Source: Anaerolineaceae bacterium UBA700
GTDB lineage: Bacteria > Chloroflexota > Anaerolineae > Anaerolineales > Anaerolineaceae
DNA length: 16,812 bases
Direction of reading: 5' to 3'
NCBI GenBank assembly: GCA_002298885.1
Contig: DBMK01000071.1
Location: 1-16,812, forward strand
In this document: positions 4,831-14,097 of the stretch, piece after piece
Layout of the letters: each line of letters starts with the position of its first letter
How positions within the stretch are numbered: the first letter of the stretch is position 1
Program-made: the position numbers and the translations under genes
Notes under the pieces: model-generated
The model's input: only the letters and a program-made list of their open reading frames with translations
What the model was told of the DNA's origin: nothing
Databases searched by the model: none

Positions 4831-7086
4831 ATGAAGCCCATCTCGCGCCCCTTCCTGCGCCTCATCACGGTCAGCCTCTGCCTGCTGGCCCTTTCTGGCT
4901 GCCTGCCGCCTCTGCCGACGCTCAAGCCGACCCTCACCCGGATCGTCAAGGAGCCGACGCTGACCCCGGCGCCGTTGTTCACCGACACGCCGCAGCCCCG
5001 TCCCACGCAAACCCCCATCCCCACCCCCGCCTTCGAGCCCAAGACGCTGCGCCTGGGTGATCCCGTCCAGATCGGGCGCGGGCAGATCGTCGATGCGCTT
5101 TTTCTGCCCGGCGCAAAACAGGTGGCCATCGCCTGGGGCGGTGGCGTCTCGCTCAACGCGGTGGGCAGCGGGCAGGAGCTGTGGTTCCAGGCGACCTCCA
5201 CCAACCTGCTCGCCTTCGACCTCGATCCGCAGGGGAAAATGCTGGCCGCCGCCCTGGCCGACGGCAGCGTGGTCCTGTTCGATGCCGCCAGCGGCGCACC
5301 AAAGCGCATCCAGGCGGCTCAGCCTGGCGCCACCGCCGCCGATATTGCCTGGGCGCCGGATGGAAAGACGCTCGCCTTCCAGTTCGCCGGCCCCTCCCGC
5401 GGCGATCCGATTTCCCTGCTGGATACCTCCAATGAGCTGACCACCCCGGTCCCTAACACGGCCGTCGATCCGCAGGCAGCCCCGGCGCTGGTCTGGTCGC
5501 CGGATGGGGCCACGCTCACCCTGGCCGCGGCTGGCGGCGCCTGCCCGAGCGTGGTGGACGCCCACAGCGGCGAAGTGCGCATGGCCCTGGGCAGCCCCGG
5601 ACACTGCTATGCAAGCCAGCCCATGGCCTGGCTGCCGGACGGCAGTCTGCTGGCCGTCGCCGGGCTCAACGGCGGGGTGGATTTGCTGCGCTACCCCGAT
5701 GGCAACGCCGCCCGCTTTTTGTTCAGCCCGGGTGAAACCGGGGCCTATCCTGGCGAGACGCGCGCCTTTTTTACCGACCCCGGCGGAAAATGGTTTGCCT
5801 ACCGCGGCGGTGGCGGGCTGCAGGGGAATAATTCTTCCCGGCCGCTCATCGTCTGGGATCTTGCCAGCGGCGGAGCGCTTTCCCAGATAGCGGACGAATT
5901 AATCCCCCTCGCCAACCGGCGGCGTGTAGCCGCTGCCTTCAGCGGCAATAATATTTATATCCTTTACGAGAGTGGCGAGATCACCCGCTGGGCCTTCACC
6001 GGCCCTGCCGCCCCCGAAACGATCCTCGCCCAGGTACGCGGCATGCCGGCTGCCCCCGGCAGCCTGCGTTGGTCGGCGGATGGCAGCCGCCTGGCGCTAA
6101 CCGGGCGCTACGGGGGCGTGGACGTATGGGATACTGCCTCCGAGCAGCTCGTGCGCCATTTCGACCCCCCGGAAAATTCTCCTGCCCTCAGCCCGGACGG
6201 CAGCAAGGTGACGCTGTTCGACCCGCTCAAAAAGGTCGAGACGCTGTACGACCTGGCCAGCGGCCAGCCGATCCGCATCCTGGACGCCGCGCCCGTGTTG
6301 ACGGGTGCGGCATTCTCGCGTGACGGGCACTTCCTGGCCTACGGAGCCCAGCGGGGCGTGCGCCTGGCCGACATGGATTCAGTCCAGGTGGTCACGCTGG
6401 AGCCCGCCCCCGCCGACCAGGTTACCCCGGACATGCCTGCCGCCCGCCTTGCCTGGTCGCCGGACGGGCAGGCGCTGGCGGCTGCCTTCGCCCCCGCCGG
6501 GTTGGTTGCGGCTGCCCCGGGGGTTATTGTCCTGTGGAAGCGTAATGCGAACGGCGCGTTCGATGAGGTGTACCACGCCGCCAGTAACCAGGCCATTTCC
6601 GGGCAGCCCGGTGGGGTCCTGGCTGTTTTCAATCCATCCGGCAGCCGGGCGGCCTTCCAGGTCAATCTCGAGGCAAGCGGCGGCCAGGCGGGCCTGGTGG
6701 TGTACGACCTGGTGCTGGAAAAAGCCATCCTTACCCTGCCGGGGTACACGCCCGGGGCATGGATCAATGACAATGAAATCCTGGCGGCCAATCCGGAGGG
6801 CGGGTTAGAGCGGATCAACGCTGCCAGCGGAAGCGTGCGCACTGGCGCCGGTAACGGCCGCCTGAACGCTTATGCCCCCAGCGGCGCATTTTACATGCAC
6901 GAAGCCGCGAGCGGCGCCCGCGGCATCGTAATCATGAATTGGCAAGAATCAGACGGGACTAAAATTGAGGCGCGGGGAGCTTTCGACGCCGCCCTGCTGG
7001 ATTATGGCTGGTCCCCGGACGGCCGCTGGGCCGCCGCAATCGGCGCCGACGGCACCTTGCGCATCTGGCCGGTGACGCTGAACTAA
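4831..7086 (+). CDS. Large lipoprotein with WD40-type beta-propeller repeats
   Basis: Signal peptide with lipobox LSGC (Cys at residue 24), a Pro/Thr-rich linker to about residue 70, then some 680 residues of WD40/PD40-like repeats, enough for two seven-bladed propellers. Repeat signatures recur along the chain: AWAPDGKTLAF, VWSPDGATLTLA, AWLPDGSLLAVA, RWSADGSRLAL...GGVDVWD, AWSPDGQALAAA and a C-terminal GWSPDGRWAAAIGADGTLRIW. These proteins are normally extracytoplasmic, membrane-anchored interaction scaffolds; no catalytic motif is visible and the partner is unknown. It is the only plus-strand gene here, divergent from a smaller lipoprotein propeller at 4486-3059. It converges on the TauE gene so closely that the two stop codons overlap within CTAA (7083-7086). 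A frameshift is unlikely because the reading frame and repeat pattern are continuous to the end. Confidence 0.85.
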   Translation: MKPISRPFLRLITVSLCLLALSGCLPPLPTLKPTLTRIVKEPTLTPAPLFTDTPQPRPTQTPIPTPAFEPKTLRLGDPVQIGRGQIVDALFLPGAKQVAIAWGGGVSLNAVGSGQELWFQATSTNLLAFDLDPQGKMLAAALADGSVVLFDAASGAPKRIQAAQPGATAADIAWAPDGKTLAFQFAGPSRGDPISLLDTSNELTTPVPNTAVDPQAAPALVWSPDGATLTLAAAGGACPSVVDAHSGEVRMALGSPGHCYASQPMAWLPDGSLLAVAGLNGGVDLLRYPDGNAARFLFSPGETGAYPGETRAFFTDPGGKWFAYRGGGGLQGNNSSRPLIVWDLASGGALSQIADELIPLANRRRVAAAFSGNNIYILYESGEITRWAFTGPAAPETILAQVRGMPAAPGSLRWSADGSRLALTGRYGGVDVWDTASEQLVRHFDPPENSPALSPDGSKVTLFDPLKKVETLYDLASGQPIRILDAAPVLTGAAFSRDGHFLAYGAQRGVRLADMDSVQVVTLEPAPADQVTPDMPAARLAWSPDGQALAAAFAPAGLVAAAPGVIVLWKRNANGAFDEVYHAASNQAISGQPGGVLAVFNPSGSRAAFQVNLEASGGQAGLVVYDLVLEKAILTLPGYTPGAWINDNEILAANPEGGLERINAASGSVRTGAGNGRLNAYAPSGAFYMHEAASGARGIVIMNWQESDGTKIEARGAFDAALLDYGWSPDGRWAAAIGADGTLRIWPVTLN

Positions 7087-7802
7087 TGGGCTAATTGCTG
7101 GACGAGCAGCAGGATTCCCGCCAGGCCGGAGACGCCCAGGATGGCGAAGCGGGTGTAGCCCTTGTCCAGGTAAACGGCCAGGGGACGGGAGAGCAGGAAG
7201 CCGGCGAAGACCCCCGGCAGCATGATGGCGCTCAGGGTGATCTCGTCGCCCTGGAAATGGCCAGCTGCCGCCAGACCGATGATGGCAAACACCGCCGAAA
7301 TGATGAAGTAGGTGGCCAGGGTAGCCCGCAGGCGCGGGCCGGGCAGATCCTGGTTGACCAGGGCTACCGGCGGGCCGCCGATGGAGGCCAGTGTGCCGCC
7401 CACGCCGGAGACGAAGCCGGCAACCAGCAGGATCCAGCGCCGGGGCGGGAATTTGAGCCCGGTCAGGCTGAGCGCCACCCCCGCCAGCACCAGCCCGGCC
7501 AGCACGAATGACAGTGAGCGCACCGGAATGGAGGGCAGGATCAGGCTGGCCAGCGCCGTGCCGGGGATCATGCCGAAGGCCATCCAGCGCACGCCATGCA
7601 GGTCGATGCCATCCCGGTTGCGCCACACCATCAGCACGGTCAGCACGAAGGCCGAGGCCATGATCGGCCCCGGAACCATGCCGGGGTTGATCAGCATCAA
7701 CAGCGGGGCGGCGATGACGTTCAACCCATATCCCACCGCCCCCTGCAGCGCCGCCGCCCCCGTAACGATTATAAAAACCAGGATGATTGAAGTAGAGTTC
7801 AT
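7083..7802 (-). CDS. TauE/SafE family membrane transporter (sulfite/organosulfonate exporter-like)
   Basis: A 239-residue polytopic membrane protein with the two related halves typical of the TauE/SafE (DUF81) family: GAVGYGLNVIAAPLL at 21-35 in the first half, and SGVGGTLASIGGPPVALVNQ at 132-151 in the second. About seven or eight hydrophobic segments can be drawn. Characterised members export sulfite, sulfoacetate or similar anions across the cytoplasmic membrane; the substrate cannot be read from the sequence and no sulfur gene is nearby. Length is normal for the family. The ATG at 7802 has no obvious Shine-Dalgarno sequence. Upstream lies a long inverted repeat that separates it from the DedA gene. 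Its stop codon overlaps that of the convergent propeller gene, leaving no space for a terminator. Confidence 0.9.
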   Translation of the reverse strand: MNSTSIILVFIIVTGAAALQGAVGYGLNVIAAPLLMLINPGMVPGPIMASAFVLTVLMVWRNRDGIDLHGVRWMAFGMIPGTALASLILPSIPVRSLSFVLAGLVLAGVALSLTGLKFPPRRWILLVAGFVSGVGGTLASIGGPPVALVNQDLPGPRLRATLATYFIISAVFAIIGLAAAGHFQGDEITLSAIMLPGVFAGFLLSRPLAVYLDKGYTRFAILGVSGLAGILLLVQQLAH

Positions 7803-7821
7803 ATCATTAAGAGGGAATAGA

Positions 7822-7910
7822 TTTTCACCACAGAGTCACTGAGGCACAGAGAAAACCTTTTTTATACTTTTTTTGTTTTTCTCTGTGCCTCAGTGTCTCT
7901 GTGGTGAAAA
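7822..7910. repeat. CACAGAG-type inverted repeat, 8-bp internal period
   Basis: Arms 7822-7855 and 7877-7910 pair over 34 bp with a single mismatch (T-T at 7836/7896) around a 21-nt T-rich loop. Each arm consists of 8-bp units: CACAGAGT, CACTGAGG, CACAGAGA. It occupies the gap between the DedA and TauE genes. As RNA it would be a very stable hairpin, but the T-run is in the loop rather than after the stem, so it is not a standard terminator. Confidence 0.9.
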
Positions 7911-7931
7911 ATCCTGTTTTGTCTAAAAAAA

Positions 7932-8597
7932 TTAAATTGCCGGGGGTTCAGTGGCCTTGGACTCGCGGCGGGATTTGAGGTATTCGTAGACCATCGGCAG
8001 GACCGAGATGACCACGATGGCGATGACCACCAGCGAAAAATTCTTCTGGACGAATTCCAGGTTGCCGAAGAAGAATCCGGCAAACGTGAACAAGGCGGTC
8101 CAAATAATGCCGCCGAAGATGTTGTATGAAATGAAATAGCCGTAGCGCATCTTGCCGACCCCGGCCACGAAGGGCGCAAACGTGCGCACGATGGGTACGA
8201 AGCGGGCCAGGAAGATGGTCTTGCCGCCGTGCTTCTCGTAGAAGGCCTGGGTCCGCTCCAGGTATTCCTTCTTGAGGAAGCGCACGTTGCCCGAAAAGGC
8301 GCGCGGGCCGATGTAATGCCCGATCCAGTAGTTCACCGTGTCGCCGAGCACGGCCGCGGCCGCCACCAGCACGTAGAGCAGGATCACATTCAGCCCGCCA
8401 TTGGGCAGGGCGGCGATGGCGCCGGCCGCGAAGAGGAGCGAATCACCCGGCAGGAAGGGGGTAACCACCAGCCCGGTCTCGACGAAGATGATCAAGAACA
8501 GGATGATGTAAGTCAGCGCCCCGAACTGCTGCACCCATATTGGAAGCCATTTTTCCATGTGCAAGATAAAATCGATGATTGAAGATATAAAACCCAT
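7932..8597 (-). CDS. DedA-family membrane protein (VTT domain)
   Basis: A 221-residue membrane protein with the DedA signatures: E40 in FVETGLVVTPFLPGD, D52 in the same stretch, GDTVNYWIG at 85-93, and the FLARFVPIVRTF motif at 129-140 with R132, P135 and R138. These acidic and basic residues correspond to those required in E. coli YqjA/YghB. Family members act at the cytoplasmic membrane and several have been linked to recycling of undecaprenyl phosphate or to proton-dependent transport; which applies here cannot be told. The start ATG has AAGGAA 5 nt upstream (8603-8608). It is flanked on both sides by repeats and appears to be a single-gene unit. Confidence 0.93.
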   Translation of the reverse strand: MGFISSIIDFILHMEKWLPIWVQQFGALTYIILFLIIFVETGLVVTPFLPGDSLLFAAGAIAALPNGGLNVILLYVLVAAAAVLGDTVNYWIGHYIGPRAFSGNVRFLKKEYLERTQAFYEKHGGKTIFLARFVPIVRTFAPFVAGVGKMRYGYFISYNIFGGIIWTALFTFAGFFFGNLEFVQKNFSLVVIAIVVISVLPMVYEYLKSRRESKATEPPAI

Positions 8598-8622
8598 TAG
8601 CGTTCCTTAAGAATGAATTTGA

Positions 8623-8780
8623 TTTCACCACTGAGGCCTAGAGAAAAACCTGTTCCACTAATTGCGCGAATTGAATCGAATTACATGGAAATATTTATAA
8701 CAATTAATGTCAATTTGTTTTTCGATTTGCGAAATTAGTGGAAGAAATATTTCTCTGTGTCTCTGTGCCTCTGCGGTTAA
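8623..8780. repeat. Composite nested repeat: CACAGAG arms outside, CGAAT-like arms inside
   Basis: Outer left arm 8623-8647 (TTTCACCACTGAGG...AGAGAAAA) and outer right arm about 8749-8780 (octamers CTCTGTGT, CTCTGTGC, CTCTGCGG) are opposed. Inside are opposed CGAAT-type arms, 8653-8688 and 8701-8743, beginning TTCCACTAATT and ending AATTAGTGGAA. The outer right arm includes the stop codon of the PrsW-like gene. It fills the gap between the PrsW-like and DedA genes. Confidence 0.75.
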
Positions 8781-10138
8781 TTACTGCTGCTCATATTTGC
8801 ATAAGGATCATATGCCGAAGGCTCAACCGGAATTGGCTCTGGCTCGTCAGGGTCGGGGTGGGTGCGCAGGTAGCGGTTGGCCCACAGCAGGATCGCCAGG
8901 GTCAGCGCGACCATCACCACCAGCACGTAGCCGCCGTTGGTGGCCATCCAATACATCACGCTCGAGCGGACCGGGTCCAGCACGTCGGTAAACCCTGCCA
9001 GCAGGCCGAATGTGTTCCAGGTGCCGTGCAGCAGCACCGCCAGCAGGTAAAGCCCGCCCAACTGCAGGTATCTCTGGCGGCGCCAGGCGGCTGCCAGGCC
9101 CCAGCCAACCAGTCCCGAGCAGGTGACGTGCAGCAGCCCCGTGCCCATCCGCCCCACCACCACCCCGGCCCAATCCGGGCCGGCTGCCGGGCTGACCGAG
9201 AACAGGCTTTCCAGCAGGGCAAAAATCGCCCCGCCGATCAGGCCGGCGGCGAAGCCCTGGGCCGAGGTCATCTTGCGCCCGGCCAGGAACCACAGCGCCA
9301 GCGGCTTGAAAGCCTCTTCCAGCAGGGGGATTAGCACCGCCGCCACGCCCACCGCCAGGAAGATGAAACCCGGCTGGCGCAGGTACGGCTCGATCATCTG
9401 GCTGATAGCAAACGGGTCGAAGTTGCCGCTGGCCATCATGTCGTACAAGCGCTGCACCTGCTGGGCGAGCTGCGGTTGCGAGAACAACCACGAAAAACCG
9501 ACGACAGCCAGGAAGACGATCTCCAGCAACTCGAGCACCACCACAATCGGCATGGTCAGCAAGGTGCTCACACTGACGATGCCCCAGCCACGCTGGGCGC
9601 TGCCGCCGGGTATGCCCCGCCGCCCAATTTCCAGCGCCCACCACACCGGCAGCCCCACCACCAACAGTTGCAAAGGCGGCAGGTACAGCAGGCTGTATTC
9701 GTTGGAAAGGTGCGCCAGGTACTGCCCGAGCACCACCAGTGGCACCATCAGCACCAGCCCCAGGGTGGCCAGCAGCCAGCCGCGCTGGAATAGAGACGGC
9801 GGCGCAGGGCGATGCGCCAAACGCTGGATGGAGAGCACCAGCGGCGGAACCTGCAGCATAGCCACCAGCAGTGAGACCCAGGCCACCGAGAACATGGCGC
9901 CTGCCTGGGATTGTGTCCCTGCGCCCCTGTCCTGGGTCAGGTTCGAAAGGCCCAACGTGAACAGGCCGGCGGCGATCAGCAGAGCCAGCCCCAGGCCCAG
10001 CCCGCTAAGGATGGCCAGGGCCAGCGAGGATTTATGCATCCCTTCGGGCTGCGGTGCGGGAATCGAACTGCCTCCGGCCTGCATCTCAGGAGCAGGCTGG
10101 CTCTCGGGGAGCGCCGTGCCGGGAGGGGTTTCGATCAC
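8777..10138 (-). CDS. PrsW-family intramembrane metalloprotease homologue
   Basis: A 453-residue polytopic membrane protein with a Pro-rich cytoplasmic head (1-34). PrsW-type (peptidase M82) motifs are visible in order: EEAFK with E274, E275 and K278; the GAIFALLES segment with E310; H337 in LLHVTCSG; and H371 in LLHGTWN. Characterised PrsW cleaves an anti-sigma factor within or beside the membrane; the substrate here is unknown and no sigma/anti-sigma pair is nearby. Some relatives may not be proteases. I place the start at a GTG that overlaps the stop of the upstream DsbA-cyclophilin gene as GTGA, with GAGGT just ahead, which implies translational coupling. The in-frame ATG at codon 34 is the alternative. 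The stop codon sits at the edge of a CACAGAG repeat. Confidence 0.8.
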   Translation of the reverse strand: MIETPPGTALPESQPAPEMQAGGSSIPAPQPEGMHKSSLALAILSGLGLGLALLIAAGLFTLGLSNLTQDRGAGTQSQAGAMFSVAWVSLLVAMLQVPPLVLSIQRLAHRPAPPSLFQRGWLLATLGLVLMVPLVVLGQYLAHLSNEYSLLYLPPLQLLVVGLPVWWALEIGRRGIPGGSAQRGWGIVSVSTLLTMPIVVVLELLEIVFLAVVGFSWLFSQPQLAQQVQRLYDMMASGNFDPFAISQMIEPYLRQPGFIFLAVGVAAVLIPLLEEAFKPLALWFLAGRKMTSAQGFAAGLIGGAIFALLESLFSVSPAAGPDWAGVVVGRMGTGLLHVTCSGLVGWGLAAAWRRQRYLQLGGLYLLAVLLHGTWNTFGLLAGFTDVLDPVRSSVMYWMATNGGYVLVVMVALTLAILLWANRYLRTHPDPDEPEPIPVEPSAYDPYANMSSSN

Positions 10139-11478
10139 TTGACCTCAATTGTAACCTTAATAATCTTATCCGGCTCGGGCAGGGCGGTTCCATTCGAGGC
10201 CGAGGCGTCGATGGGGGTCAGTTTCTGCACCACGTCCATGCCCTGGGTAACCTGGCCAAAGACGGTATAGCTGCCGTCGAGGTGCGGTTGCGCCCCGTAG
10301 GTGATGAAAAACTGGCTGCCATTGCTGTTGGGGCCCGAATTGGCCATGCCCACTACGCCGGCCTTGTCGAACTTGAGATCGGGGTTGATCTCGTTGATGA
10401 AGGCATACCCCGGGTCGCCTCGCCCGGTGCCTGATGGATCGCCGGTCTGGGCCACGAAGTCGGCAATCACCCGGTGGAATGGGACGCCGTCGAACCAGCC
10501 GCGCTTGGCCAGGAAGACGAAACTGTTGACCGCCAGCGGCGCCTTATCCGCGTACAACTGGATGACCACATTGCCCTTGGAGGTGGTGAGCGTAGCGGTG
10601 TACTGGCGGGCCTTGTCGATGGTCATCGCCGGGCAGTCCTTCACTCGTTTGGGCTCCAGGGCGTTGACCTTGGTGATCAGGTTGACCACAAAGTTAAGCG
10701 TCGCTTCGTCCACGGTGTCGCCAATCGGGATGCCGTTGGCCAGCAAGAACGGAGTGTAGGGAACACCAATCGCCTCGGCCGTTCTCTGGTCGTTCTGCAC
10801 CGTATTGACTACGTCCGCAACAACCGCGTCTGCCGCCAGCTTCTTGCTGTCCAGGCCGATCGTCTTGGCCTGGTCGGCCGCCCAGGTCAGGAAGTCGTTG
10901 GGGGTCATGTTCTCCCAGGTAGTCTGGGTGTTGAACAACAGGTCGTGCATCTCCCAGAACTTGCCCTGCAGGCTGGCGGCCTGGGCCACCTGGGCGGAGA
11001 CCAGGGCTTTGTCGTGGATGCTCAGCGGGTACTGGCGGAAGACCAGGCGCACGTCCTTGGGATAGGTCGCCATCAGCTTCTTCAACAATGGGTCGAGCTG
11101 GGCGCAATAGGGGCATTGAAAATCGGCGTATTCCATAAAGGTCACGCTTGCGTCAACCGGACCGATACTGAAATCGGCTGCCGTCACCGGTGGAATGTTG
11201 GGATCAGGCTGGGGGAGCAGGCCGCCGACCGCCTGGCAGCCGTTGGGGAACGGCGTGGCGCTGGCGGTTGGGACCAGGGTAGGCGCCGACGTATCGGTGA
11301 TGGCGGGCGTGGCGGTCACCGCCGGCGTGCTCGTAGCCGGCAAGGTGGGCGTGAAGGTGGCAGGGGGACGGGAGGTGGCAACCGGCGGGAGGGTGGGAAA
11401 GGCCGCCGAGGTGGCCGCGCCGCAGGCTGACAGCAAAAGGGAACCCACGACGATAAAGAGGGGCAAGGCTTTTTTCAT
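10135..11478 (-). CDS. Lipoprotein fusing a DsbA-like thioredoxin domain to a cyclophilin-type PPIase
   Basis: A bifunctional folding catalyst anchored outside the membrane. Lipobox LSAC with Cys19; Thr/Pro/Ala-rich linker about 20-78; DsbA/DsbG-like thioredoxin domain about 98-275 with redox centre C122-P-Y-C125 and the cis-Pro-type loop YTPFLLANG at 241-249. A cyclophilin domain (about 290-447) has FHRVI at 334-338 (R336 is the catalytic Arg), FVAQTGD at 341-347, NGSQFFI at 386-392 and HLDGSYTVFGQV at 399-410. His399 stands where cyclosporin-sensitive cyclophilins have Trp. Two further cysteines (81 and 282) flank the thioredoxin domain. The protein would combine disulfide exchange and proline isomerisation. 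It starts 7 nt after the tmk stop and overlaps the PrsW-like gene by 4 nt, so the three probably form one operon. Confidence 0.9.
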   Translation of the reverse strand: MKKALPLFIVVGSLLLSACGAATSAAFPTLPPVATSRPPATFTPTLPATSTPAVTATPAITDTSAPTLVPTASATPFPNGCQAVGGLLPQPDPNIPPVTAADFSIGPVDASVTFMEYADFQCPYCAQLDPLLKKLMATYPKDVRLVFRQYPLSIHDKALVSAQVAQAASLQGKFWEMHDLLFNTQTTWENMTPNDFLTWAADQAKTIGLDSKKLAADAVVADVVNTVQNDQRTAEAIGVPYTPFLLANGIPIGDTVDEATLNFVVNLITKVNALEPKRVKDCPAMTIDKARQYTATLTTSKGNVVIQLYADKAPLAVNSFVFLAKRGWFDGVPFHRVIADFVAQTGDPSGTGRGDPGYAFINEINPDLKFDKAGVVGMANSGPNSNGSQFFITYGAQPHLDGSYTVFGQVTQGMDVVQKLTPIDASASNGTALPEPDKIIKVTIEVK

Positions 11479-11485
11479 TATATTG

Positions 11486-12103
11486 TTATTCTTTCGCTAA
11501 ACGTTCGAGGATCGCCTGGCGCAGGGCTAATTGTACCATCTCCGCCGGCAGGGTCGCGTCCACCAGGCACCAGCGCCTGGGCTCAAGGCGAGCCAGTTCC
11601 AGGTAACCGGCGCGCACCCGTTCGTGGAAGGCCAGCTCGTAGGCATCCAGGCGGTTCCATTCACCACCGCTCTGCTTGCGCTTCAGGCCGGCCTCGCTGG
11701 GGATGTCCAGCAGCAGGGTCAGGTCGGGCCACAGCCCGCCGGTGGCAAAGTCCAGTAGTTGGCGCAGCATGGCCCGGTCGTAGCCGTGGCCATAGCCCTG
11801 GTAGGCCAGGGTGGCGTCGGCGTAGCGGTCGGAGAGCACGATTTCGCCGCGCCCCAGGCGCGGCCGGATCACCTCCTCGACCAGTTGGGCCCGCGCCGCG
11901 CAGAACAGCAGGATCTCGGTGCGCGGGTTCATGCCCGTGTTCTTCAGGCTGGTCAGCACGGAGCGCACCTGCTCGCCGATCTCGGTGCCGCCGGGCTCGC
12001 GCGTGGTGAACACCGTGTGACCCTGCTGGCGTAAAAATTCCGCCAGCGGCGCCATCTGCGATGTCTTCCCGCTTCCTTCAGGGCCTTCTAATGTGATAAA
12101 CAT
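11486..12103 (-). CDS. tmk: Thymidylate kinase
   Basis: Phosphorylates dTMP to dTDP with ATP, in the cytoplasm, for dTTP supply. The 205-residue protein has the P-loop GPEGSGKT at 7-14, the TREPGGT motif at 34-40 and the DRYADATLAYQG motif at 92-103 (dTMP binding and catalytic Arg), followed by a basic lid region (KRKQSGGEW) near 146-154. Length is typical. No convincing Shine-Dalgarno sequence precedes the ATG at 12103; only an A/T-rich leader separates it from the repeat hairpin at 12121-12211. It is the first gene of a compact group with the DsbA-cyclophilin and PrsW-like genes (7-nt gap, then 4-nt overlap). Confidence 0.95.
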   Translation of the reverse strand: MFITLEGPEGSGKTSQMAPLAEFLRQQGHTVFTTREPGGTEIGEQVRSVLTSLKNTGMNPRTEILLFCAARAQLVEEVIRPRLGRGEIVLSDRYADATLAYQGYGHGYDRAMLRQLLDFATGGLWPDLTLLLDIPSEAGLKRKQSGGEWNRLDAYELAFHERVRAGYLELARLEPRRWCLVDATLPAEMVQLALRQAILERLAKE

Positions 12104-12120
12104 AGTTTAATCAAAATACT

Positions 12121-12211
12121 TTTCCACGAATTACACCAATTTTAACGAATTTACACGAATTTTTAAAAAAAAATTCGTGTAAATTCGTCCTCATTCGTGT
12201 AATTCGTGGAA
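12121..12211. repeat. CGAAT-box inverted repeat D (long hairpin)
   Basis: Two opposed units, about 12121-12165 and 12167-12211, form nearly complementary 40-bp arms meeting at an A/T run. Each arm has CGAAT (or CCAAT) boxes at 9-, 10- and 10-bp spacing. It lies between the AAA/R3H gene and tmk. It is the cleanest two-arm example of the family in this window. Confidence 0.9.
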
Positions 12212-12233
12212 AAAGTTTTTAATTGTAAACCCC

Positions 12234-13877
<1,644 letters not shown>

Positions 13878-13913
13878 GAAGGGTTATGATTCCGTTAGAG
13901 TTAATTATAGTTC

Positions 13914-13952
13914 ACAGTATACAGTATACAGTTTACAGTTTACAGTTTAAAG
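13914..13952. repeat. Heptamer tandem array (ACAGTTT type), five units
   Basis: Five units in tandem: ACAGTAT twice, then ACAGTTT three times, ending in TAAAG. It lies between the AAA/R3H start codon and the CGAAT pair at 13963-14058, and opposes the shorter array at 14067-14086. Confidence 0.85.
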
Positions 13953-13962
13953 TCAAAACCCT

Positions 13963-14058
13963 ATCCGCGAATTACGCCAATTAGGGCGAATTGACACGAA
14001 TGAAACCTTATATAAAAACATTTGTGTAAATTTGTTCACATTCGTGTAATTCGCGGAT
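13963..14058. repeat. CGAAT-box inverted repeat E
   Basis: Ends ATCCGCGAATTA (13963-13974) and TAATTCGCGGAT (14047-14058) are exact complements. The interior carries boxes at 9-, 10- and 10-bp spacing in both arms, with CCAAT or CAAAT variants in place of some CGAAT boxes. Confidence 0.88.
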
Positions 14059-14066
14059 CCGGTTCT

Positions 14067-14086
14067 GACTGTAAACTGTAAACTTT
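14067..14086. repeat. Heptamer tandem array (ACTGTAA type)
   Basis: Two ACTGTAA units and a partial one ending ACTTTC, opposed to the array at 13914-13952, so the CGAAT pair is enclosed by inverted heptamer arrays. It lies 12 bp from the stop codon of the GNAT-like gene. Confidence 0.75.
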
Positions 14087-14097
14087 CCTCACTTATT

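Noticed and set aside
7856..7876. T-rich stretch as a terminator tail
   Set aside because: The T-run lies in the loop of the inverted repeat, not after the stem, in either direction.
9123..10142. Long plus-strand open frame opposite the PrsW-like gene
   Set aside because: It is antisense to a well-supported gene in GC-rich DNA, has no recognisable domain, and its composition follows from the opposite frame.
10474..11430. Plus-strand open frame of 318 codons opposite the DsbA-cyclophilin gene
   Set aside because: The opposite strand encodes clear CPYC and cyclophilin motifs; the plus-strand product is low-complexity Gly/Arg/Val-rich and unlike any family I know.
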